DNA of 64,000 nucleotides. Origin: Colwellia sp. (lineage in GTDB: Bacteria > Pseudomonadota > Gammaproteobacteria > Enterobacterales > Alteromonadaceae). A program made the translations under genes and the position numbers. How positions within the stretch are numbered: position 1 is the first letter of the stretch; each line of letters starts with the position of its first letter. The stretch lies in contig NZ_JABSPA010000004.1 in NCBI RefSeq assembly GCF_013214175.1, positions 186,001 to 250,000 of the forward strand. The letters are read 5' to 3'. Of this stretch, positions 46,069 to 54,308 are shown piece after piece. The notes beneath the pieces are model-generated. The model ran no database searches. It saw only the letters and a list, made by a program, of their open reading frames with translations, and was not told the origin of the DNA.

Positions 46069-47921
46069 TACTTATCTCTCCTTTGAGGTTGATACAAATG
46101 AACCTTGCCCTGCCTACCTTTGACTTGGTGCTCACCTTGGTAACTAAAATCAAAAGCATGACTGGAAATCTTTTTAGTTTGTTCGGAAACTAATATTCGA
46201 GCGTTATTTTTAGTCAGTCCTTCAATTCGACTTGCCAAGTTTACCGTGTCGCCAATAACAGTATAGTCGAGCCGTAAGTCGGCGCCGATCATACCAACAA
46301 TGCATTCCCCAGTATGAATACCAATACCAATATCAAAGCTTTGTAAGTCTGTTGGTAGGCTTTTGCGAAAGCGTAATAACTCTTGCTCCATAGCTAGTGC
46401 TGCATTAATAGCCGCCACGGCATCTTGCTCAGGTTTACGCTGTATAGGTGCGCCCCAGAAGGCCATTACACAATCACCAATAAACTTATCTAGGGTGCCA
46501 TGATGTTGAAAAATAATAGCCACCTGTTGATTAAAATATTGATTGAGTAGCTTAACCACGGCTTCGGCATCACTATTTTCGGCCAATTGAGTGAAATTTC
46601 TAATATCAGAAAACAATACTGTCAGTGTTTGTTTTTTATTTAGCTGTTCAGGTGATAGAGCTCCCTCCTCGAGAAGTTTATAAACGACTTGCGGGTCTAA
46701 GAACCGGCCAAACATGGCTAGGGCTTGTTGGCGTCGTCGGTATTCTAAGTAGCCATAAAAAAAAGAAAAGATGAGGAAGCTAACTAACATAACCAGCAAT
46801 ATAGCGCCAATAAACAATAGCTGTTGCTGCTTTAATAACGCAGTGCTAATACTGGTGAGTATTAAGCTTATTGCGGCCATCAATAACAAGGTATAACCAA
46901 CTTGCCTTACATAGCCACTGACTAATATAAACACTAAGCAAGTAAGGGTAATCACCATGACACCTATAACGGCTTGGCTGAAATCACTCACCGGTATTAA
47001 ATATTGTTCATTTTTAAGGTTATCTATGGCAGTTGCTAACATATAAACGCCGGGGAGTTGGTCGCTTAATGGGGTTGCTCTCGCATCATATAACCCTGAT
47101 GCGGTAGCACCAATTAAAACAATCTTGCCTGATAGTTGCTGTAAAAAATCTTTATTATTGTTAACTACTGCCTGATAAACATCGACATAGCTTAAGGTGG
47201 GATAAGGTTTCTCAGCAGCGCCGCGCCATTGTAATAAAATTTTCTGACGCTCTGGTAATGGTAAAGCCAATGAGCCTATTAACTTTGCCGGTAAAGAGGG
47301 AAAATGCCAGCCTGAAAGGTTTCTATAGACATCATAACTGCGTCCAACACCGTCAATACTGGCATTAAAATTTATACTGCCCAGCTGCCAATACTGTCGA
47401 TTGATAGCCAAGGGTAAGATGAAACTTCCTTTGGCATTTTCATGCGCTAAAGGTGTTTTTATTAAACCCAACTCCTTGGGCAGATCTTTAAGTAATACAC
47501 CACCGCCAGCAACTAGATTTTGCTCTAAGGTCGCAAAATATATGCCAGTTGAATTTGCCAATATTTCATTAAAATAGGTATCTGCATCAGGTCGATAAAT
47601 ATCCTGCTCGGCAAATAAAACATCAAAGACTATGGCAGATAAAGCAAATGGCTGTAGCGCTTCGATAACTTGTCCATGTACTGTTCTAGGCCATACCCAG
47701 CGCCCTGCCACAGCATTCATTTGCTTTAAACTGTGATCATCAATAGCAATAACGACGATATCGTTATCAACGTCTAATTGAGCTGCTAAATATCGAGACT
47801 GGCGATCAAAAATAGCAAAGTCTGCCGTTTTAAAAAGCTTACTTTGCTGAGCAACAAGGTAGGAGGTGATTAAGAAAACAACGATAAGTAATGATGATAT
47901 TTTTACCCTGGATAATATCAT
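46068..47921 (-). CDS. CHASE2-domain class III adenylate/guanylate cyclase
   Basis: The product has about 617 residues from ATG 47921, with an alternative start at 47948. An N-terminal helix is followed by a periplasmic CHASE2 domain (about 20-310: FAIFDRQSRY, DDHSLKQM, FDVLFAEQD, GKIVLIGATASGLYDARATPL), three membrane helices (about 320-390) and a class III catalytic domain (LTVLFSDIRNFT and DKFIGDCVMAFWGAP with metal Asp residues; GIGIHTGECIVGMIGA; DYTVIGDTVNLASRIE). The metal residues are intact, so it should be active. It is cotranscribed with the SH3 and M48 genes. Confidence 0.88.
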   Translation of the reverse strand: MILSRVKISSLLIVVFLITSYLVAQQSKLFKTADFAIFDRQSRYLAAQLDVDNDIVVIAIDDHSLKQMNAVAGRWVWPRTVHGQVIEALQPFALSAIVFDVLFAEQDIYRPDADTYFNEILANSTGIYFATLEQNLVAGGGVLLKDLPKELGLIKTPLAHENAKGSFILPLAINRQYWQLGSINFNASIDGVGRSYDVYRNLSGWHFPSLPAKLIGSLALPLPERQKILLQWRGAAEKPYPTLSYVDVYQAVVNNNKDFLQQLSGKIVLIGATASGLYDARATPLSDQLPGVYMLATAIDNLKNEQYLIPVSDFSQAVIGVMVITLTCLVFILVSGYVRQVGYTLLLMAAISLILTSISTALLKQQQLLFIGAILLVMLVSFLIFSFFYGYLEYRRRQQALAMFGRFLDPQVVYKLLEEGALSPEQLNKKQTLTVLFSDIRNFTQLAENSDAEAVVKLLNQYFNQQVAIIFQHHGTLDKFIGDCVMAFWGAPIQRKPEQDAVAAINAALAMEQELLRFRKSLPTDLQSFDIGIGIHTGECIVGMIGADLRLDYTVIGDTVNLASRIEGLTKNNARILVSEQTKKISSHAFDFSYQGEHQVKGRQGKVHLYQPQRRDK

Positions 47922-48082
47922 AAGCTCTGTACCCGAGTTAAAGCCCAATGCTAAAACGAAAGTGTTAAAGCGAAGGTGTCAAAGTCATACTGTTAATAGC
48001 ATATCTTTAATACTAATGACTGCTTGCTTTATGCTTCTTGCTAGTTGCTAAAATAGGTTAAGATAAAATTAGATTATCTTAT

Positions 48083-50053
48083 TTATTTTTGACTGTGGGT
48101 AAATATGCCATCCCAGCCTTCATCAAAAACGTTCCCTTGTTGAGATCTTAGTCGATCAAGATAAATTTGTTGATAAACAGTAACTGGCGAATGTGCTATT
48201 AATGAAGTTAGCAGCGCTAAGGCCTTTTGCCAATTTTGCTGCTTATAATGCTTTAATACTTGCTCAAATTGTTGAACTTGTGCCAGCTCTGTTTGACTAA
48301 AATCACTTAATAATCCCAGAGGTTGATATATGGTTAAGCCTTGTTGCTTTCCTTTGACTCTCACCGTATCTATTTCTTGAAATATAATGCCTTTACACTG
48401 TGACTTGGTCGCCTGACTCACTAAAATAGTGACACCATAATATTTGGTTAACCCTTCAAGGCGCGAAGACAAGTTAACGCCATCACCTATAACAGTGTAA
48501 TTAAGTCGAGTGGCTGAGCCCATATTGCCCGCAATAACATTGGCACTATTGATACCAATACCTAAACCGATTGCAGCAAACTTTTGCTCTACCAGCTCTA
48601 GGTTAATGAGTACTAACTCTTGTTGCATTGCTAACGCAGCAAGGACGGTGTTTTGTGCTTGTAAATCATCGTTTATGGGCACGCCAAATAACGCCATAAC
48701 CGCATCACCAATATACTTGTCGATAACGCCATGATGATTATCGATAATTTTACTGAGTCGAGTTAGCAGTTGGTTTAACAAGGTCAGCACTTCTTTGGCA
48801 TCATGAGTTTCACATAAGCTGGTAAAGTTTCTGATATCACTAAACAATATAGTTACCTGTCGCTCTTCCCCGCCTAGTTCAACGCCTTTACTCAGTAACT
48901 GCTCCGCAATGGCTGGTGAAACAACTTTCCCCAACAAGCTGCGTATTTTTGCTCGCTCTGCTAAACCTTTAGCCATAGCATTAAAACGTTTTGCCAGTTG
49001 ACCCAGCTCATCTTTTTGATTCACCTCGATAGTTAAATCATAGTGGCCTTGTTCAATCCTTTTTGCCCCTTGTGCCAAAACAGTCACCGGCTGAGTTATT
49101 TTTCTGGCAATGAAATTACCACCCACTATCAGTAGTAATAAGGCGATAGCAAAGCCTGTGGCAACAATAAAGTGTAACTGGTCATAGGGAAGCAGCGCTT
49201 GTGCTAAAGAGCGCTGCAGCAAAGCAATAAAGTATTCATCATGCTGATATTGGATAGGCAGAACGACAGAGATATAGTGTTGTTGGTCCATTAACAAATC
49301 AAAGTTTTTCTTAAAACCCCAACTTTGTTCTGTTAACGCTTGCTCAGATAACAGCCGCGTTTCAGTCGGTAATGTTGATGCTAATTGCTGCCATTGATTA
49401 TTAATGTCCCTTAAGGTACTACCATAGAGTATTGAAACCTGTGATTTAGTGGTTTTCTGCAAGTTTTCCGCGAAGCTGTCGGTGATTAAGAAACCCATGA
49501 CAATCCAATGACTGGGCTCGGGTGAAAATAATGGCACAACCACTAATAAATAGGGTTGCTCATCAATAAAGGCAATAGAGTCGGCTTCGCCAAATTCACT
49601 ATTGCTTGCTTGCTCAATTAACTGGGGTAAATAAAAGGGTCGAGCGGTTAAGTTAGGGTGGCTGGTATCAGCAATAATGTTGCCATCCATCGAAAGTAGC
49701 AACATTACACTTGCCTCTACTCGTTGTTGATAGCTTATTAAGGTGGATAATACTGTTTTGTGCTCGTTAGTATTAGCAACAGGTTTAAAGGCGTAATCAG
49801 AAGATAAAGCTCTTACCTTTGCCAGCAAACTATCGCGGTGCTGCGTTAATGATTTGACAAAAACATCGGCAGTGACTTGCAGAGCTTCATCAATATTAGC
49901 TCTTGCAGTCGCTATATTGGCATCACGAATAACAATAAATAATGCTAATTGTATTGGCACAAAAATCACCAGCACAAAAGCAATAATTCTACTGCGAAAG
50001 TGTGAAAACCTAAAAAGCTTATTGATTACCATCCCTCTCATTATCGCCAGCAT
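48083..50053 (-). CDS. Class III cyclase with periplasmic sensor and HAMP domain
   Basis: The product has about 656 residues. A membrane helix near 20-38 precedes a periplasmic sensor region to about 290 that looks CACHE-like (GNIIADTSHPNLTARPFYLPQL, PYLLVVVPLFSP). A second helix and a HAMP segment (ITQPVTVLAQGAKRIEQGHYDLTI) follow. The cyclase domain has ILFSDIRNFTSL, DKYIGDAVMALFGVP and NYTVIGDGVNLSSRLEGLTKYYG. A C-terminal helical tail has FEQVLKHYKQQNWQKAL. The start is uncertain (50053, 50041 or 50032). It follows the cupredoxin and beta-barrel genes in the same direction, which suggests a linked signalling unit. Confidence 0.82.
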   Translation of the reverse strand: MLAIMRGMVINKLFRFSHFRSRIIAFVLVIFVPIQLALFIVIRDANIATARANIDEALQVTADVFVKSLTQHRDSLLAKVRALSSDYAFKPVANTNEHKTVLSTLISYQQRVEASVMLLLSMDGNIIADTSHPNLTARPFYLPQLIEQASNSEFGEADSIAFIDEQPYLLVVVPLFSPEPSHWIVMGFLITDSFAENLQKTTKSQVSILYGSTLRDINNQWQQLASTLPTETRLLSEQALTEQSWGFKKNFDLLMDQQHYISVVLPIQYQHDEYFIALLQRSLAQALLPYDQLHFIVATGFAIALLLLIVGGNFIARKITQPVTVLAQGAKRIEQGHYDLTIEVNQKDELGQLAKRFNAMAKGLAERAKIRSLLGKVVSPAIAEQLLSKGVELGGEERQVTILFSDIRNFTSLCETHDAKEVLTLLNQLLTRLSKIIDNHHGVIDKYIGDAVMALFGVPINDDLQAQNTVLAALAMQQELVLINLELVEQKFAAIGLGIGINSANVIAGNMGSATRLNYTVIGDGVNLSSRLEGLTKYYGVTILVSQATKSQCKGIIFQEIDTVRVKGKQQGLTIYQPLGLLSDFSQTELAQVQQFEQVLKHYKQQNWQKALALLTSLIAHSPVTVYQQIYLDRLRSQQGNVFDEGWDGIFTHSQK

Positions 50054-50147
50054 TGCCAATACTGGGCAGCTAAATATTTAAGGCTGTTAATTCAAAGTTT
50101 TGACTTCACAAGCTTTAGCTCTCAAAGGAAAGGTTACTGCCCTGAAT

Positions 50148-50798
50148 TTAATAACCTCTTCGTCTAACACTTTTGGGTGAGCGCCATGCTTTGAACTGTG
50201 TTTTTTGCCTAACGGTAAATACTAACTTTTGTTCATCTTCATTAATCTCTATTTGTTGTGTATTGAGTTGTTCACTACCTTTCGACTTTGGGTGCCAGAC
50301 AACGACTTCATATTGCCCCTTGTCAAGGTCAGTTAATACCGCTTTGCCGGCTTTATTAGAAATTGAGAACTTATTGGTATCAACGACAAAAACATAAGCT
50401 TTCATCCAATCATGAATATTACAAGCCATAGCAACAACACCACTTTTATCAAACATTACTGGCGCGGAGGGATCACCACTATACAGTGGTAATTCAAACT
50501 GCTTTGATTTTGAAAAAGAATAAACTTGATGACGAATATCATCATTGTTCGGAAAGTTTATCGCGCTACCTCGCTGCACCACGGTGACATAAGGGATGAA
50601 TTCTTTATCAACTTGGTCGATGATGATTGAATGGTCACTTATTTTTGGCAGCACTTCATTGATATAAATAACGGCAAACTCTATTGGCTTTTGTTTACTG
50701 TCTAGCACAGTCACTTGCAGGCTTTGAGCATGACTTTGCCAACAATACATCAACAAAAAACCACCGAGAGCAAAAGTAACATACTGAAATGATTTCAT
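50148..50798 (-). CDS. Exported cupredoxin-like protein
   Basis: The 216-residue protein has a signal peptide (ends near SHAQS) and a blue-copper fold with type 1 ligands H90 (RHQVYSF), C126, H129 and M132 (ACNIHDWM). The second half has a Gly-poor beta domain like carboxypeptidase-regulatory modules (KAVLTDLDKGQYEVVVWHP). Such proteins are often annotated as methylamine utilisation proteins, but no mau genes are present. It lies between an outer-membrane beta-barrel gene and a membrane cyclase gene. Confidence 0.8.
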   Translation of the reverse strand: MKSFQYVTFALGGFLLMYCWQSHAQSLQVTVLDSKQKPIEFAVIYINEVLPKISDHSIIIDQVDKEFIPYVTVVQRGSAINFPNNDDIRHQVYSFSKSKQFELPLYSGDPSAPVMFDKSGVVAMACNIHDWMKAYVFVVDTNKFSISNKAGKAVLTDLDKGQYEVVVWHPKSKGSEQLNTQQIEINEDEQKLVFTVRQKTQFKAWRSPKSVRRRGY

Positions 50799-50808
50799 TT
50801 GATTTCCC

Positions 50809-51696
50809 TTAATATCGGTAGTTATAACTTAACGAGTATGATGTGTTTTTATATTCCAATACATCAGCATGACCTTGATAACGCTCTATAAATAAATTAA
50901 TAGCGGAGTGCCTGGTCAGGCTATAACTTAACGAGGCTGAAAAAATATTACTGCTACCATCAAGTTTGTAAACACAACCAACAAATATTTTGTCCTTGGT
51001 GATGGCTTTGACCTCTTCAACCTCTAGCACCTTAGCTACATTTACCGTATTACAGGCTGAGTGAAAGTCACCTTCTCGCCGTGCATAACTCGCCGATAGC
51101 AACCAATCTTGAGCAAGTATATAATCTGCATAAATAGAGGCCCTGAAATAACTTTGACTAAAAACATCACTTGATAATTCAGGCACTACGTTTGGCCCTG
51201 ACTCACCATCAGTGGAGGTAAAATCGATACTTGCCGCAATAGATAATTGATTATTGATATGCTGACCCAGCTCAATACCGCTAGAAAAGATATCTCTTGA
51301 ATAAACATCGTAGTCCACTTCTTTATGACCATAATTGGCATTGAACTGTAAATAAGGCTGATAAAAACCCAAGCCGAACTTATATCTGAAACCAAAATTT
51401 GCCCCTAAAAAAACATCATCCAATCTGTCAAATTCTTGATGCTTTTGTGCCTCAAATTCAAGGGCGATGTGTATGCGGCTAAGACCATCAAGTTGATAGA
51501 AACGGCCAATGACAGCGTCGAGTGCTAAGCGTTGATCTTGATGGGAGTCATCGTCAAAAGCTGACAGGTTAAGGTTTTCAATATCAGCATAGGATAGTTG
51601 GACATCTGCTAACCATTCTACCCATTCACCCTTTTCAGCACCGACGGTTGTCGATAATAGAAGACAAGTAGTTACCGCTATAGATAATTTTTTCAT
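50809..51696 (-). CDS. Outer-membrane beta-barrel protein of unknown function
   Basis: From ATG 51696 (GGGTG six bases upstream) it has 295 residues: a signal peptide (ends near TVGAEK), then alternating amphipathic strands rich in Tyr and Phe (FGFRYKFGLGFYQPYLQFNANYG, SASYARREGDF). It ends SYSLSYNYRY with an aromatic residue near the terminus. Two cysteines (near ACNTV and VGCVY) could form a loop disulphide. It is the first gene of a group with the cupredoxin (10-base gap) and HAMP cyclase. Its domain family is not recognised. Confidence 0.65.
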   Translation of the reverse strand: MKKLSIAVTTCLLLSTTVGAEKGEWVEWLADVQLSYADIENLNLSAFDDDSHQDQRLALDAVIGRFYQLDGLSRIHIALEFEAQKHQEFDRLDDVFLGANFGFRYKFGLGFYQPYLQFNANYGHKEVDYDVYSRDIFSSGIELGQHINNQLSIAASIDFTSTDGESGPNVVPELSSDVFSQSYFRASIYADYILAQDWLLSASYARREGDFHSACNTVNVAKVLEVEEVKAITKDKIFVGCVYKLDGSSNIFSASLSYSLTRHSAINLFIERYQGHADVLEYKNTSYSLSYNYRY

Positions 51697-51908
51697 AAAT
51701 ACACCCATTAAAGCCTAATAACTTTTATATAAGTGAAATCCTTTCATTGGCAAAGTATAGAGTAGAAATGAACAATATTTTGCTACATTCGCCCACCTTG
51801 TAACGCATTTACCAGTGTTGCTATGTTTTTATTGATAACTTTTACACTTTTTTTGTGCCGATCCTATACTTTTGATTAACTCATTGCGGTTAATTTTGTA
51901 CAGGACAT

Positions 51909-53468
51909 ATGATGAATAGCATTGAACATTTTATAGAAATAGGCATCGCTTTATCGTCAGAGAAAGATCACCGTGTACTATTAGAGAAGATAATTAAAAG
52001 TGCCATGGAGCTAGCCAATGCCGATGGTGGCACCATCTATTCAATATCAGACAACAAAGAATTAGTTTTTGAAACCATCATCAATAACACCTTAGCGCTT
52101 CATTTGGGTGGTACCACAAATAATGAAATCAACTTCCCCCCTATTTCATTATTAAAGTATGGCGAAGTTAATGACAGTGCCCTTGTTGCTATCGCCGCCA
52201 AGACAGGGGAGATCATTAATATTGAAGATGTATATCATTGCCCGGATTACGACTTAAGTGCCGCTAAAGCAATGGATAAAAAAACCGGTTATAGAACTCA
52301 GTCGGTATTAACTTTGCCCATGAAAAACCATCAAGGGGATCTTAACGGCGTTATTCAACTACTCAATGCTAGCAATGAGCAAGGTGACATCATTGCCTTT
52401 GACCAAGAAATCGAGAAAACAATCCATGCGCTGTCTTCTTTAGCTGGCGTCATTATTACCAACAAACAGCTTATTGATGAAATGGAGAACTTATTTTCAG
52501 CTTTTTCTAAGCTCATTGCTTCCGCTATTGATAAAAAATCACCTTATACTGGTGGCCATTGTCGCCGCGTGCCCTTAATCACCATGATGTTGGCTGAAGC
52601 TTGTGATGAAATAAATGATGGCCCGCTCGATAGTTTTTCCATGAGCAAAGAGGACTTTCATGAATTGGGTGTTGCGGCTTGGCTACATGACTGTGGCAAG
52701 GTTGCTACCCCTGAATATGTTATGGACAAAGCCAAGAAGCTTGAAACCATTTTTGACCGAATTGAGCTAGTAAGTGCTCGTTTTGAAATAGCGGCTAGGG
52801 ATATTTATTCTTCTGATAAACATACTGATAATCAAAAGGCCTTGTTATTGAAAATATTGGAGTCTGATCGTGATTTCATCTGTCTTGCCAACACTGGCGG
52901 CGAGTTTTTTGATGAAGATAAAATAGAACGGGTGTATAAAATAGCCAAAAATTATCAGGTAACAATTAGAGGGGTAAAACAAGACATAGTAAACGCCGAT
53001 GAGGTTTACAACTTAATTACCAAACGTGGCACTTTAAATCCGAAAGAACGACGGGTGATAAATGGCCACATGGATGTGACAGTTGAAATGCTTGAATCAA
53101 TGCCTTTTCCAAAACACTTAAAACGTGTACCCGAGTATGCCTGTGGTCATCATGAAAAAATGGATGGTACAGGTTACCCGAAAGGATTAAAGCGCGATGA
53201 AATGTCTATTCCAGCAAGGATAATGGGCATTGCCGATGTATTTGAAGCCTTAACAGCAAATGATCGTCCGTACAAAGACCCTAAAACCTTATCCGAAACC
53301 CTTACTATTATGGGCCGTATGAAGTTAGGCGATCATCTTGATCCTGACTTATTTGATGTTTTTATCGAAAAAGAAGTTTATTTGAAATTTGCTAAACAGT
53401 ATTTAGAAAACAGCCAGCTAGATGAGTTTGATATCACTCAAATACCTGGCTGTCAAAAAGGTTTTTGA
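51909..53468 (+). CDS. GAF and HD-GYP c-di-GMP phosphodiesterase
   Basis: The 519-residue cytoplasmic protein has an N-terminal GAF domain (about 10-185: MELANADGGTIYSI, KTGYRTQSVLTLPMKN, GVIQLLNA). A short helical linker leads to an HD-GYP domain: the metal pair H260-D261 in AWLHDCGKVATPEYV, then HHEKMDGTGYPKGL, RIMGIADVFEALT and DRPYK. All signature residues of active HD-GYP enzymes are present. A 50-residue insertion follows HD (KAKKLETIFDRIELV onward). The ligand of GAF is unknown. It is divergent from the beta-barrel gene. Confidence 0.9.
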   Translation: MMNSIEHFIEIGIALSSEKDHRVLLEKIIKSAMELANADGGTIYSISDNKELVFETIINNTLALHLGGTTNNEINFPPISLLKYGEVNDSALVAIAAKTGEIINIEDVYHCPDYDLSAAKAMDKKTGYRTQSVLTLPMKNHQGDLNGVIQLLNASNEQGDIIAFDQEIEKTIHALSSLAGVIITNKQLIDEMENLFSAFSKLIASAIDKKSPYTGGHCRRVPLITMMLAEACDEINDGPLDSFSMSKEDFHELGVAAWLHDCGKVATPEYVMDKAKKLETIFDRIELVSARFEIAARDIYSSDKHTDNQKALLLKILESDRDFICLANTGGEFFDEDKIERVYKIAKNYQVTIRGVKQDIVNADEVYNLITKRGTLNPKERRVINGHMDVTVEMLESMPFPKHLKRVPEYACGHHEKMDGTGYPKGLKRDEMSIPARIMGIADVFEALTANDRPYKDPKTLSETLTIMGRMKLGDHLDPDLFDVFIEKEVYLKFAKQYLENSQLDEFDITQIPGCQKGF

Positions 53469-53506
53469 CTTAACTGGAAGTAGATTAATAGGAGGTAACT
53501 TAATAG

Positions 53507-53892
53507 TTAAGCTTCTTCATCTTCTACTCTAACGCCGCAAACATCATGTTCGTCAGCATGAAAATTGCTACCCAAATCATATTGCCTGGCTGCACATCAG
53601 TTAAATAGACTTTACTCATCAACTTCTGGCGTATGCATATATGAACGTGCGATAGCGCCTTCACTATTCACTTCATCAACTAAAACTAAATATTCTTGGC
53701 CAATGTGGTCTAATTGCTCTTCTTCGGTTTCACCCGGAAAACCAATAATGAAATTTAGCGAATAACCAACTCAGAGCATATCTCACGCCATTTATTAATA
53801 CGCTCTAAGGTACACTCAGAACTACTTGGACGTTTCAATAATTTTAAAATACGTTCACTGTCAACAAGACTTTTTTGGGCAGCCGAACATAC
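53507..53892 (-). pseudogene. Decayed rimO copy with large internal deletion
   Basis: Read on the minus strand, pieces match RimO in order: SLVDSERIL, then directly [29 protein letters not shown] and a stop. After a frameshift comes FRVKPKKS-like DNA encoding FPGETEEE, then GQEYLVLVDEVNSEGAIARSYMHTPEVDE, a stop, and [17 protein letters not shown] with a terminal stop. Compared with intact rimO about 244 codons are missing between two RIL motifs. It is diverged from the intact gene, so not recent. It sits between the HD-GYP gene and the TonB receptor. Confidence 0.85.
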
Positions 53893-54226
53893 TTATAGCA
53901 GCCCTATAGGGAGAGGTTTATTATTAGGGATTTGTAATATCTATCCGATTAATACACAACTAAACCATTGTTATAATTGATAATAACACCACTCCCCTAC
54001 ACTACTAAGTAAAGAATAAATATAAAATTAATAATCAGTTCAAAATGGGTCTCTGCATTAATGTCACACGAAAATTCCATAGTGATAACTTTGCAGTGTT
54101 CCGGATTTTTAGTGCAGTTTTATCGAACTAATTATTGGTTAAACCTTGGCTAGTAAAAATTCAACTGATGCTGTGTGGTATGGAGTATTAGCATAAATGC
54201 ACACTTTGACACATTAAACGAATGAA

Positions 54227-54245
54227 AATAACAACTATTATCATT
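54227..54245. promoter_or_regulatory. Fur-box-like site upstream of the TonB receptor
   Basis: AATAACAACTATTATCATT matches the inverted-repeat form AATGATAATTATTATCATT at 16 of 19 positions; the right arm ATTATCATT is perfect. It is centred about 73 bp upstream of the receptor start. Confidence 0.55.
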
Positions 54246-54308
54246 AATGTTACAATGGTACAATTTCGCCAAAATCACTTTCAAACAAAAAAACTAAAGG
54301 CAGTACCC

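Noticed and set aside
50148..50798. Methylamine utilisation function for the cupredoxin protein
   Set aside because: The label is common for this family, but no mau or methylamine dehydrogenase genes are in the window.
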